A DNA stretch of 64,000 bases from Bedellia somnulentella (GCA_963576735.1 OY755187.1:2542001-2606000), one strand, 5' to 3'. Counted from the first letter of the stretch, positions 32,690 through 43,669 are shown. Translations and numbers: made by a program. Notes: a model not told the origin generated them from the sequence alone.

Positions 32690-32928
32690 ATTGACTCCTG
32701 GCCATAATACCCAAAAAGAGGTTAGCCAGAGCTTTATATTTAGAAATTGTTCAGCTTCTTTTGGAAATTTAGTTAGAAAGTTTTGAAAAATTTAAACAGT
32801 AATTGATGACTGGTGTCCATCCACATAGGCCATCCAATAATCAAAAGGCCTAAAACCTTTAGGTCGCCTACGACTCTTGTATCCGCAGGATGAAATGGGT
32901 TAGTGCTATTCTAAGCCGTGGTACACAA
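32690..32928 (-). mobile_element. SINE A copy, old
   Basis: TGGCCATAATACCCAAAAAG, AGCCAGAGCTT and GGGTTAGTGCTATTCTAAGCC retained. Confidence 0.7.
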
Positions 32929-33020
32929 CATATCTATTAGAAGATATATTATCAGGAAACTAGAGGTTATTCAGTAGTTACAAAAACCGTTTCACAGTAT
33001 CTGCCAAATGGTATTTTATC

Positions 33021-33198
33021 ACATACATACATATACTCACGGCTGAAAAAGAGGTAGCCGGAGCTTCAGAGCTAGAAACTCTTCAGCCACATTTGGAAGT
33101 TGATAGAACCATTTAAAAAACGTAACAACCTTAGTCGCCTCTTACGAAACCTGAGGGTAAAAAGGGGTAGTAACATTCTTAGCCGGAACTACACGGCA
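33021..33198 (-). mobile_element. SINE A copy with central deletion
   Basis: Both ends clear (CATATACTCACGGC and ACTACACGGC), about 70 bp of centre missing. Confidence 0.85.
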
Positions 33199-33245
33199 AC
33201 AATCAAACAAAAATTAATCGCGTAACTACAATAATACGTTAGTAA

Positions 33246-33334
33246 AGTTACGATCGTACAGTGTGGCGATCTATAGTCTCTGCCTACCCCAATGGAAACA
33301 ATGGGGGTGAGTATAAGTAAGTAAGTATAGTAGA
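33246..33334 (+). mobile_element. RTE LINE 3' end, TAAG-tail lineage
   Basis: GTCTCTGCCTACCCCAATGG then GTGAGTATAAGTAAGTAAG tail; strongly 5' truncated. Confidence 0.85.
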
Positions 33335-34360
33335 AGTAAAATCTTCACACAATGTTCAGTGTGCCAATAATTACGTGTGTTAATGATGAATCCTGTGATT
33401 GGCCACTGATTGTATATTTTTCATTACTTTTTGTATCATCAACAAGATCTGGATAAGGGCCGGTCCTGTGACGGATTTGCGAGCGAAGCCGGCCGTAAAT
33501 ATACTGCCTTGGATTGCCTGATTGTGATTATTTGCATAAAGCTGTTCATTTGGTATAGACGTACGAAAGGTAAGACTTGGCGGTCTTACATGATATCGAT
33601 TATGAAATTGTGATATCTTTCAGTTTATGTATAGGAAAAGTGCATAAGGTTTTAGGTGTTTAAAATTATTTTTAATGTAAATTTTATGAACATTTGTGAG
33701 GAAAGTGCACGGTGGCTGTTTTAAATTAATTATATTAATTCCACTTTTCAAATAATTATGGTCTTACTTCGAGCACTAGGCAAAGAATATATGCATAGAA
33801 ATTATATGAACCTGTGAATACTATACATATAAATATAGTCCAAAAAATGGTGGCCAGAGCTTGAGTATAATAATTTATTTCAAGTTTAGTATTGAACAGT
33901 ATTGAAGCCTTACGTTTTGCCGTTAGCCTGCGGAGGCGCATAAATAACGTGATTTATTTTAAATTGTAATTTAAAAAAATCATCATGGTCAGTTGTACCA
34001 CATTCCGAGGTCTACATCACGACTGATTTACAGGTGTGAGCAAACAACGCTTATCATAATTTTGACTCGTTGTTTGCAATACGGCAATTTATTTATGTTT
34101 GTTGAACCATTTTTTAAATACTTTCTACGCAAGGATTTTAAATATTTTAAATATATCTCAAATAAGGATTCGTTTTGATGTACTAATAGTTTTTAACACC
34201 TTTGGTTGAATAATTTTAAATACTATTTAATGTTTTAATATTTAGCACAACAAAAACTTGGTTTTAAAACATTCAGTTACAAAAATTTGACGTATGAAAT
34301 AATGATTAAAATAAATTAATAGATGTACATTTGAATTCGATTATTTAAAAAACTATATTC
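33335..34360. other. Unassigned DNA with one GC-richer patch
   Basis: 33440-33570 is GC-richer and ends CGAAAG|GTAAGA, a near-consensus splice donor at 33571; a plus-strand frame (33410-33613) crosses it. Could be a host first exon but there is no homology I recognise. 33840-33870 is a SINE A scrap (GGTGGCCAGAGCTT). Confidence 0.3.
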
Positions 34361-34530
34361 ACTTCGGACGCCTGCCATTTTGAGCACACTCGCTATTTTG
34401 CCCAATTGTGTCCTCCGAGGCCCTCCGCTACTAACATTACCAGCCACATTAACTCTATAAATCTCTTTTACCAATTTACTCTGTATCTGCCCAAACCATC
34501 TCAACATCCCTTTTTCTACAATATCATATT
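34361..34530 (-). mobile_element. RTE LINE internal fragment
   Basis: Minus-strand codons GMLRWFGQIQS, RRTQLGKI and VLKMAGVRS match the RTE C-terminal region; 3' module missing. Confidence 0.8.
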
Positions 34531-34549
34531 TTCTTTCTATCAATATTTT

Positions 34550-34712
34550 TCTAATAAATAAAGATTAAATAAAGGAAAGAAAAATTTCGACACAGGCGGG
34601 ATTCGAACCCGCGACCTCGGGTATACGCCCCCGTCGCTCTTGCCAATTGAGCTACCGTGTCAATGGCTGCCAGCGCGAAATTCTTCTATTCTTTATTTCT
34701 TTTACACGTTTT
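34550..34712 (-). mobile_element. SINE C head, inverted relative to its tail
   Basis: tRNA-derived head in sense GACACGGTAGCTCAATTGGC ... GGTTCGAATCCCGCC (A and B boxes intact; acceptor and T stems pair). The anticodon stem is only 4 bp with an 8-nt loop, so not a functional tRNA. The upstream piece GGCTGCCAGCGCGAAATTC is shared with 63120-63160. Partnered with the tail at 34748-34813. Confidence 0.88.
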
Positions 34713-34747
34713 AGTAGTGTTTGCGTTTCCTATAAATTAAAAAAAAA

Positions 34748-34813
34748 ACTTTCCTTTATTTATTCTTTATTTAATAGTAATAATCCCCACATGAGGTTTT
34801 CATGAACAAAAAG
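34748..34813 (+). mobile_element. SINE C 3' tail
   Basis: CTTTCCTTTATTTATTCTTT then AATAATCCCCACATGAGG and TTCATGAACAAAAA. Opposite orientation to the adjacent head. Confidence 0.85.
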
Positions 34814-34839
34814 ATTTAAACAATATTTTTCTTTCGTTT

Positions 34840-34903
34840 GTCAGGATCGTATAAAGTGGCGATCGATAGTCTCTGCCTTCCCCAATGAAAACTAATGACG
34901 TGG
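34840..34903 (+). mobile_element. RTE LINE 3' scrap
   Basis: CAGGATCGTATAAAGTGGCG, GTCTCTGCCTTCCCC; tail decayed. Confidence 0.7.
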
Positions 34904-35041
34904 ATACCCACGTAATGATTGTTACTATATTCATTCATAGAGATTTAGTTTTTAAGCATCATAAACATGAATAATGAAAAAAAATGCTGAATATAAATTT
35001 CATCATCATTTTTGTTTAATAGTGAAGACGAAGAACGTAAA

Positions 35042-35176
35042 TGGGAATCAAAAAAAGTGATTGTTGGGCGATTTGAACCATCATCCAAACCCTGTAATTT
35101 ACAATCTGTTCCCCACTCAAATTTCAAAGCATTATTTTTTCTCCAGTTCTGTGTACCCCTTGTTGGCTATGTATGT
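35042..35176 (+). mobile_element. SINE A copy, old
   Basis: GTGATTGTTGGGCGATTTG, CTGTTCCCCACTCAAATTTC and GTACCCCTTGTTGG are recognisable; cut at its tail by the next element. Confidence 0.65.
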
Positions 35177-35794
35177 ATATGTCGCAGCCAACTGGACAAA
35201 CCAGCCAGCTGACAAAGCAGCTAGCCGCTTAATTAAACGACGGCTCCTAGTTAAAAGGCTAGCCCGCTAGTAAAATGAATTGTCGTCACCGAACGTCCAA
35301 TCACCCGGCTGATTGAATGGTTAGCCCGTTGGTTTGGGCTGACGTTACATTATTTTTGTGTTAAAATTTGTAGAATAACTGTTTAAAAAAGTTTGTAATT
35401 ATGGAAATTTCAATAAATAAATTAATACATAGTTAAAATTCATACATAAGAGTACTTTATATTTTTATATTCATGTTCATTATTAATAAGTCGGTACCTG
35501 TTTGTACTTTTAGTTACTGTGACAAAGCTTTGTGCTTGTGCCATTTAATTGTTAATATTGTATTAAATGAATATAATTAAAGTATTGCCGACATAAGAAG
35601 TACCCAAGAAAAAATATTCTAGTCATAGTCACCCTAGATAACCAGACGGCGATATAACGTTCATCCAAGTGGTTGGACGTTGTGTTCAACTAAATGGCTG
35701 ACTGAAGTTTAGCCCTTTACTAGGAGCCGGCGTTTAATTAAGCGGCTAGCTGCTTTGTCAGCTGGCTGATTTAACCAGTTGGCTGCGACATATA
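35177..35794. mobile_element. ~618-bp long-TIR element
   Basis: About 80-bp inverted arms: GTCGCAGCCAACTGG ... CAGCTAGCCGCTTAATTAAA on the left and complements at 35710-35790 on the right. TATA flanks both ends. The subterminal parts repeat GGCTGRTTRAA and CAGCTGG-like words. AT-rich centre without a frame. Non-autonomous DNA transposon of unknown superfamily. Confidence 0.75.
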
Positions 35795-36030
35795 TATCAC
35801 TTTAGAATAAGCTGATTTAATTGGTTGAACTGTTGTTTATTCCAATATTCACCTGCCACTTGTAAGAAATATAGCAGTAAGAATTAGATAGTCTCTGTTT
35901 ACCCTGGTAGAAACTATGGCTGAGTATATGATGTGTACACAGGCAGGTTTTCCGTTAGTCACACTCATGGCTGTACTAAAGCTAACTGCAGACCCTAACG
36001 TCCTGTCGCCCCATAATATATGAACAACAT

Positions 36031-36275
36031 AAATACATACATATACTCACGGCTATATTTCCCTAGAAGGGGTAGCCAGAGCTACGGAATTACAAATTCC
36101 TCAGCCACTTTTGGAAGTTGAGTAGGGAAAAGATGGTAAAAATAAAGGTTTTTTGTGATGGGTCTCCAACCGCATCGCCCAAAAATCCAATAAAAAGCCC
36201 CAATACCCTTAGTCGCCTCTTACAACACCCGTGAGTAGAAAGGGGTAGCGACATTCTAAGCCGGCACTACACGGC
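36031..36275 (-). mobile_element. SINE A copy, full length
   Basis: AACAACA-containing flanks on both sides suggest the target duplication (one mismatch). Confidence 0.93.
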
Positions 36276-36587
36276 ATATTAACAACAACACAGAATAATC
36301 AGTAAAATCATTTGTAACAATCTAGTAAACCAATATTTAGGCTCGTAAATCTTCTTTACTATGTCGTCGATTAGAATGGAGCAGGTAAAAGTAGGACAAA
36401 TGTTGGCTTTTGAAACACAATGGGATCATTTTAAACATACCTTCGTGAGCAGCAGTGAATTCGATCAGCGTAATTTTGTAATTCAACAGTTTATTTTACA
36501 TAACAGTGTATGAAACTGTAAAAGCTGTTTGTTGTTAAATTGTAAGTTTTACCGGTTAGCCTTTTAAGGATTCTATTCTTTTTGAAG
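36276..36587. other. Unassigned DNA
   Basis: No gene or repeat recognised. Confidence 0.4.
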
Positions 36588-36955
36588 CAACCGTGATAGC
36601 TCAGTGGGTAGAACACCGCTTATCGTGCCGAGGATGAGGGTTCAAATCCCGGGTCGGGCCAACACCAATTTGTCTTTTATAAAGACGTATGTGTGGTTAA
36701 TTTATCATGGTTGTTAACGGTGAGGGAAAACATCGTGAGGAAACCCACATGGCTGAGTTGTACTTAGTCATGTGACAGTGTATTCGTACAAAACGGCGAT
36801 AGGCCTGCCCCCTATCACGTGAGTACACTGTCCATGCAAAACGTGGGTACTCTAAACACCAGGTGACAAAGTCACGTGATGTTCAGAAGTATTAGTACCT
36901 CTGCCAACCCCTTCGGGGATATTCGGCGTGAACGTTTATGTTATGTTATGTAATA
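36588..36955 (+). mobile_element. SINE B, full length
   Basis: tRNA-like head with A box TAGCTCAGTGGG and B box GGTTCAAATCCC, a ~220-nt body (CACATGGCTGAGTTGTACTT, CCTATCACGTGAG), a GTGACAAAGTCAC hairpin, then CTCTGCCAACCCCTTCGGGG and GGCGTGAACG with a (TATGT)n tail. Pol III-transcribed by its internal boxes (family knowledge). Confidence 0.9.
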
Positions 36956-37654
36956 GTAAAAAAATATTTACTTAAACATAAATAAAAATATATATTGACA
37001 CATACAACATTTATAAAAGGTAATCCAAAAATACTGTCAATCATAATTGTAAAACGGTAAACAGAGGAAATATATCAATCAACAATTGATTGTGGGGTTA
37101 TAAGGAAATGGCCAATTGCTTTTCTCTTCAGCGATGGTATTTGTACCAACCCTCGATGTATTAGGGGTTGGGGTGCCAATAATTTAAAACACAAATAAAA
37201 CATTCTGCACTTTATTTAGGAGCATGCCAATAATCGTGCCATAAAATGAAAAAAAAATATTTTAATCAAAATCTAAAGATAATTCTAGTTATCGTAAAAT
37301 AAAAATATGAACTTAATCATACGTTTTAAATTTCTACTTGCAGGTTAGAATTTTAGCACATAGCTTTTTTTTTTATTTTTACTCATTTTAAATAGACTCT
37401 AAAAGTCATTATAAACTTCGGCTATAGAAATTCATTCTTGTTTTTCTTGCCGTAAATTCAAAATCCATCGTTCTGTAAGTCATGTTCACGACACATTTGA
37501 AAGATTCGGTAAATATTCTCAGCCAACCACTAAGGTAAAAAAAAGTTATTCATAAATCATGAATTTCTTACAATAACATATTTGTCAGTCTCTGCCTACC
37601 CTATACAATATTCAAGAGCCTAAGAAGAACTAGTAATGAAAACTACTATTCTTA
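36956..37654. other. Unassigned DNA
   Basis: AT-rich, no gene recognised; 37580-37605 is a scrap of the RTE end (GTCTCTGCCTACCC). Confidence 0.4.
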
Positions 37655-37745
37655 CTGACTTACTTACGTATAATCTCGCCCTTTATTTCCATTAGGGTAG
37701 ACAGACTGCCGATCGCCAATTCCCGTGATCATTGCTCGAAAGCTT
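37655..37745 (-). mobile_element. RTE LINE 3' end, old
   Basis: ACTTACTTACGTATAATCTCG tail side (TAAG lineage) and TAGGGTAGACAGACTGCCGA. Confidence 0.7.
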
Positions 37746-37790
37746 TAACTGTGTTTTAGGATTCCAAATTTGTCAGATACTTAAGTTCAT

Positions 37791-38271
37791 ACATACAGAT
37801 ACTCACGGCCATAAATCGTAGAAAAGGGTAGCCAGAGCTTCAGAGCTAGAAACTCCTCAGCCAGTTTTGGAATTTGATAGAAATAAAGTATCGTTGCCGT
37901 GTAGTGTCGGTTTAGAATAGCGCTACCCTATTTCTTCCGGTGGGTGTACGTAAGAGGCGACTAACGATATGGGGCTATTAAGGGATTTTTGGGCGATGCG
38001 GTTGGAGACCCATCACCAACAACCTTTATTTTTACTATCTTTTCCCCACTCAAATTTCCAAAAGTGGCTGAGGAATTTCTATTTCATTAGCTCTGGCTAC
38101 CCCTTCCTGGGATTTATAGCCGTGAGTATATGTATGTATGTATGTAAAGTATCGTTAGTTTGGTTATGGGTCTCTAACCACATCGCCCCAAAAACCACTT
38201 AAAAAGCCACATACCGTTAACCGCCATTACGGCACCCGTGGGTAAAAGGGGTAGTGACATTCTAAGGCGGC
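37791..38271 (-). mobile_element. SINE A copy, host of another SINE A
   Basis: Minus-strand copy at 37791-37895 and 38157-38271, split by the plus-strand copy below. Its own target duplication ACTTAAGTWCAT lies at 37779-37790 and 38272-38283. Confidence 0.93.
37896..38144 (+). mobile_element. SINE A copy nested in SINE A (reference copy, 249 bp)
   Basis: Full length from GCCGTGTAGTGTCGG to the TATGTATG tail, with a 12-bp duplication TAAAGTATCGTT (37884-37895, 38145-38156) of its SINE target. Defines both ends of the family exactly. A 77-codon frame inside (37969-38202) is accidental. Confidence 0.97.
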
Positions 38272-38506
38272 ACTTAAGTACATAACAAATTCCTCATATT
38301 AACGTATCAGCTACTAAGATGCATATTGTTGAGGAAACGCAATGCTTTCTTAAGTGCAGCTTAAGAAAAGCTGCTTATTTGCTTAGCTTGATTAAGTTAG
38401 TCAATGTTGCGGACAAGTTTGATAAATAAATTAGTATTGCTGGTTTTCTGTCAGTACGTTATACTGAATTATTGCGCTGGTAAAAGCTAAGGCCTATTGG
38501 AAAATT
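38272..38506. other. Unassigned spacer
   Basis: No feature seen apart from the target duplications of neighbouring SINEs. Confidence 0.4.
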
Positions 38507-38758
38507 GCCGTGTAGTGTTGGCTTAGAATAACACTACCCCATTTCTACCCGTGGGTGATCGTAAGAGGCGTCTAAGGGTATAGGGGCTTTTTAAGTGATT
38601 TTTGGGCGATGTGGTTGGAGTCCCGTCACCAAAAATATTAATTATTACCATCTTTTCCTCAATTAACTTCCAAAAGTGGCTGAGGCATTTCTCATTCCAA
38701 AGCTCTGGATACCCCGTTAAGGGATTTATAGCCGTGAGTATATGTATGTATGTATGTG
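38507..38758 (+). mobile_element. SINE A copy, full length
   Basis: TATTGGA flanks both sides (38494, ~38760). Subfamily CGTGGGTGATCG. Confidence 0.94.
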
Positions 38759-38914
38759 TGTATTGGACAAAAACACTCGTGATGACCTATGTTCTTAGCC
38801 TCGACTTTAGATTGTTATAGTTATGCTTCTGACCCGCAGGTGACAGTAGGGTCGCACAGTTTTTGGTATCGGTAAATGTACTACATACAAACACCTATAT
38901 AATTTTTATTAACG

Positions 38915-39173
38915 TACATACATACATATACTCACGGCCGTAAATCCCAAAAAGGGCTAGCCAGAGCTTCAGAGCTAGAAACTCCTAAGCTACATGTGGA
39001 AGTTGATAGGGGACAAGATGTGGTAAAAATAAAGCGTCTTTGGTGATGGGTCTCCAACCGCACCGCCCAAAAACCACCTTAAAAACTTATTAATACCCTC
39101 ATATCCTCAGTCACCTCTCACGACACCCGTAAGTAGAAAAGGGTATTGACATTCTAAGCCGGCACTACACGGC
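38915..39173 (-). mobile_element. SINE A copy, full length
   Basis: Subfamily with GAAACTCCTMAG and AAAGCGTCTTTGG; 5' end CACTACACGGC. Confidence 0.92.
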
Positions 39174-39252
39174 AACTATACAGATTTAAGGGGCGAGTGA
39201 CGAGATAAATTTCATTAAATGAAAAAAGTGTTTGTATTTAATAGAAATGAAG

Positions 39253-39484
39253 CTGTGTAGTGCCGGCTTGAAATAACAGTAACCTGTTCATTCCCACGGT
39301 TGTCTCTAGAAGCCACATAGGTTTTGGGCTAATCACTTTATTTATAGAGGATGTAGCTGAAGAACCATCACGAACGATCATGTATATGAACATCTCTCAA
39401 CTCAACTTCCAAAAGTGGCTAAGAAATTTCTAATTCTGAAGCTCTGGCGACCCCTTTTTGGGAGTTAAAGCTGTGAGCACATGT
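39253..39484 (+). mobile_element. SINE A copy, old
   Basis: GTGTAGTGCCGGCTT to GCTGTGAGCACATGTAG; many substitutions. Confidence 0.8.
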
Positions 39485-39527
39485 AGTTAAAAGAAGAATT
39501 TGTATCTATCAAACCTTCTGAAAGAAT

Positions 39528-39800
39528 GAGTGGGTAAAGATGGTGAAATAAAGGTTGTTGGTGATGGGTCTCCAACCGCATCGCTCAAAAATCCCTTAAA
39601 AGCCCCAATACCGTTAGTCGCCTCTTACGTACACCCACCGGAAGAAATTGGGATAGTGCTATTCTAAGGCGACACTATACAGCACCTTTATTTCACCATC
39701 TTTTCCCTACTCAACTTTCCAAAAGTGGCTGGGGAATCAATTCCTTAGCTCTGGCTACCCCTTTCAGGGATTTATAGCCGTGAGTATATGTATGTATGTT
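39528..39800 (+). mobile_element. SINE A copy with inverted 5' half (twin priming)
   Basis: 39528-39683 is the 5' part on the minus strand, its true 5' end at the junction; 39684-39800 is the 3' part on the plus strand with tail. About 25 bp (CTTTATTTCACCATC...) occurs in both parts. AAAGAAT flanks the whole (39521-39527, 39808-39814). Confidence 0.85.
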
Positions 39801-39839
39801 TGTTCTCAAAGAATCACAGTGTTTGTGAATGTTCCTTTA

Positions 39840-40110
39840 CTACTGTGTAGCATATAATGTCGGTTTATAATAGTACTACCGCTAACTCCCAACTAATACT
39901 GAACTTCCAAAGGTGTATGAGAAATCATTAAAGATTTCAAATCAATGGCAACCTTTTTTTCATATTCCATCCGTGACTTCAGGTCAAAGATTCTCAAGTA
40001 TTCTCTGTGGTGATTACAACGTAACAATATAACTAGTGAAACGCGCGTCGTAACTCATTGTCGCAGTGCTAGTTACGTGTACCGGTTTTACTGACTTATT
40101 TATCAACTAG
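39840..40110 (+). repeat. Tandem duplication, unit 1 left part
   Basis: Old SINE A relic followed by ATTCTCTGTGGTGATTACAA and GAAACGCGCGTCGT; same order at 42996-43311. Confidence 0.8.
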
Positions 40111-40587
40111 TGGATCGGCCCAGCTTCGCACGGGTAGCGTTGTTTTATTAATATCTGAGGTTTCTTCAAACACTGCTCAAGATTTGTGAAATTTAGCGCA
40201 ATGATTACTACTTAGAGCACTCTTGAATAGTGTAGCCAAAGAGTAAAGAAATACACTGGAAATAGAGAGCCTTCTTGCTTAGTGATAACCCCTCACTCGT
40301 GAGGTACCTCGTTTGAGTTACTCGTCGCGAGAAAATGAGGGAGTTCTCGTATTTGAAATATAAACCACCTCACGTAGCTCCTCACTTTTTCGAGGCGCGA
40401 GTCGAGGCAGCACTCGAATAGACCAAAGTGAGTGAGTGAGTTACCGACTATTTAAATGTTGATTCCATACATACATTATACTCGTGTCGCGGTTGAAGGA
40501 GTCGGGTCAGTTTGATGGAATGATTAGTCAGTTTATTTTAGCGTTTTCTTACAAATAGTACCCATTTAATTTTACCTTAGATTAACT

Positions 40588-40902
40588 TACATACATACAT
40601 ACATATACTCACGGCCATAAATCCCAAAACGGGGTAGCCAGAGCTGCAGAGCGAGAATCTCCTCAGCCACATTTGGATATTGATAGGGGAGTAGATGGCA
40701 GAAATGTAGTATAGTTGGTGATGGGTTTCCAACCGCATCGCCTAAAAACCACTAAAGGCCCCATACCCTTAGTCACCTCTTACGACACCCGTGGGTAGAA
40801 AGGGGTAGCGACATTCTAAGCCGGCACTACACGGCAATCTAAGCCGGCACTACACGGCAATCTAAGTCGGCCCTACACGGCAAAGCCGGCACTACACGGC
40901 AA
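40588..40902 (-). mobile_element. SINE A copy with multiplied 5' end
   Basis: Normal copy to ~40837, then the 5' terminal string (in sense GCCGTGTAGTGCCGGCTTAG) repeated three more times to 40902, four in all. Confidence 0.9.
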
Positions 40903-40909
40903 ATTAGAA

Positions 40910-41889
40910 TAGCTTAATGATAAGGGCCGAAGTGAGTAAAAAAACTAATAAAGCAGTTATAGAAAGTTTGTTTAAATTTACAAATTTTGAATAATTTAAT
41001 TAAGGGCGTCCCCGGAAAAATAGGTTGATATTGATTGTTTGGAAGTTCTATAAAGTCTGATTTGATGATATTGATATGACATGAATAAAATATATGTTGG
41101 TGATTAGTTCATGGTGTTAAAATTTGATGTTTAACATTTTAATAAATTGCTGAAAAATATGATGAAAAAAATTGAATTGGAACATGCTTTGTTTTCATAA
41201 AAACCGTATAGGCTCCACTGGCATAACATACATGTGAACTCATGTGTCTACATACGCGTAGCTTTAACATCTGTAACTTTGATGTTTAACTTTTCATTTA
41301 AACATTATAGTTATTCAATAAAACTAAATAAACTACATTTATCCTGCGCGCGCGTTTTTTCCGTCCCTGTCACTCTCAGTAAATTTGACGTAAGAGTGAG
41401 CGCAATAGCTGCAAAATGCGGGGATGCCCTTAAGTTTATTTATAAAAAAATACCAAGTATAAAACATTAGAACTTAGAACTCATTTTCCCTCATTCAGTG
41501 CAAAGCGGCAACATTACGCGTGCCTCACTGTTGACCCGTTAATAGAGTATATTCCATTCTCTTTACCTCGCCTCAAATGAGGGCTACCTCATGAAGTAAA
41601 ATGAGGCTCCCTCCAATAGTCATTAAAAAGAGTGAGATATACAACGCTACGTCTTGCTGGATTTCAAGGACACTCAATTTATGTTGCCAAATTAACGCCA
41701 TTTCGGTTCAAACTTCGAAGGAATCACCCGACCGAAGTTCTATTACCAATATTACCATAAACTACATACAGTACTTACCTAATCTATTGGTATCGTACGT
41801 ACGACGTTCAACATGACAACGACATCATGATGTTAACATGATCCACGCCATGACACACCTAGACACAGTGACTGACATACGAAGAATTT
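40910..41889. other. Unassigned DNA inside the composite insertion
   Basis: A 78-codon frame at 41234-41470 has no family signature. Nothing supported. Confidence 0.35.
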
Positions 41890-42728
41890 TTTGGTTTATA
41901 TACTCTAATAAAGAAGAAATCATACCGCGATGTAGCAATTACCGACAGTGCCATCTATTGGTGAATATGCAAATCACAACGCGCTTTTGTCTGAGGTTTG
42001 CGCTGTTAAAAACTACAAAGTGAGGATGGAGGGAAGTTTTTATTTCCAGCCCCTGAGTGTAGCTTTGTGATTTCTGTGAAAGCGCTCATATGAATGGTTT
42101 AGTATTTTCGAACATAAACTAATTTTTAGAATGAGTTGAAGTTGAGTTGAGTAAAACGCAATGAAGTACTATAACAACTACAACTACTGGCGCCATCTAG
42201 TATTTAATATGTAAATTAGTAATTATTTGGTTTTGGTCACGGGCGCGATGGCTTATTTCATGTGTAATTTCACTGTTTCTCTACTGATTTCAATGATATT
42301 TTTTTTATTGAATAGGTAATAATGTTACCTTTTTTAAATGAGGGATGAGTGAGAGTATTATAAACGTAAGAGTAAACAAATATAATCAGAATACTCCGAA
42401 CTACTAAGCTATCAGGAGTTACACGTGATATTGTGAGTCCACCATAAAAGATAGACATATGCTGTTGAACATTTTTTTTTAGAAAATTTTATGAAGATTT
42501 TTCCTCCATACATAAATTTTATGTAACTTTAACCATTAAGGCTGCACACGCGACGGAAGTTTAAAAAATGGAGTAACTTGTCCCGTTTTTCCAAGATTTC
42601 CCAAAATTCCCCTTTACTACTCTGCTGGAAAGTATACAAAAACCTGTGCAGGAGTATGAAGAATAATTGTACCAAGTTTCGTTAAAATCTGTCGAGTAGT
42701 TTTTGTTTCCATAAGGAACATACAAACC

Positions 42729-42778
<50 letters not shown>

Positions 42779-42902
42779 AATTTTACTGATTGCATTTTTG
42801 GCATCAGTATCGATCCCTAATCATCACCTGATAGTTATTTTGAAAATATATTTCATGTACAGAATTGACCTCTCTACAGATTTATTATAAGTATAGATAT
42901 AG
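41890..42902 (+). mobile_element. Interspersed repeat, second copy
   Basis: Aligns with 7605-7770, then 8200-8286, then 9721-10436 without the 1.4-kb block, thus the empty-site counterpart. (GACA)n at 42728-42776. Confidence 0.7.
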
Positions 42903-43400
42903 ATGAGTTCAGACGCGGGGTGAGAGCAACGTTACTATATAAATATTGCAATAGGGTTGCTATTGCTAAGAAATTTAAACTTATTTTTATATCTTCCTAT
43001 ACTGTAAAGTGAGTCGGGGTAGCACTATCCCATTTCTTTGCGTGTCTTATAAACAAAAAGGTGACAAGGGGTCTCACCAACATCTTTATTTCACCATTTT
43101 TTCCTTTGTCCATTTTCAAAAGTGTCTGACGAATTACAGTAATGTCGTTATACCCCTTTTTGAGATTCTAGGCGTTACTATTTATCTATTGGTCAATAAT
43201 TCCCAAGTTATTCTCTGTGGTGATTACAACGTAACAATATAACTAGTGAAACGCGCGTCGTAGATCATTGTCGCACTGCTAGTTACGTGTACCGGTTTTA
43301 CTTATTTATCAATGAGTTCAGACGCGGGGTGAGAGCAACGCAGCTATATAAATATTGCAGTAGGGTTATCATGGTCTTGAAATTTTATATTTTTTTTACA
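42903..43400 (+). repeat. Tandem duplication, end of unit 1 and unit 2
   Basis: GAGTTCAGACGCGGGGTGAG occurs at ~42906 and ~43315; 42996-43180 is the old SINE A relic of unit 2. Unit about 410 bp. Confidence 0.8.
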
Positions 43401-43407
43401 AATATAT

Positions 43408-43657
43408 TCATACATGCATACATATACTCACGGCTATAAATCCCTAGAAGGGGTAGCCAGAGCCAAGGAATTAGAAATTTCTCATCCACTTTTGGAAATT
43501 TGTGTGGGGAAAAGATGGTAAAATAAAGGTTGTTGGTGATGGGTCTCCAACCGCATCGCCCAAAAATCTCTTAAAAGGCCCCAATACCGTTAGTCGCCTC
43601 TTACGTACACCCACCGGAAGAAATGGGGTAGTGCTCTTCTAAGCCGGCACTACACAG
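43408..43657 (-). mobile_element. SINE A copy, full length
   Basis: 9-bp duplication CAAATATAT (43399-43407, 43658-43666). Confidence 0.95.
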
Positions 43658-43669
43658 CAAATATATACA

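Larger units (their letters stand above)
40111..42902 (+). mobile_element. ~2.8-kb composite insertion of interspersed repeats
   Basis: Begins ACTAGTGGATCGGCCC and ends ATTATAAGTATAGATATAG, the two ends of the family seen at 8053-10436. Unit 2 of the duplication lacks it (TTTATCA joined to ATGAGTTCAG at 43311), so the insertion ends are seen directly. Inside lie a SINE A copy (40588-40902), a block without recognisable features (40910-41880), and family sequence again from 41890. Confidence 0.7.

Noticed and set aside
34577..34662. tRNA gene on the minus strand
   Set aside because: Acceptor and T stems pair, but the anticodon stem/loop is abnormal and the sequence continues into a repeated SINE tail; several copies exist in the window.
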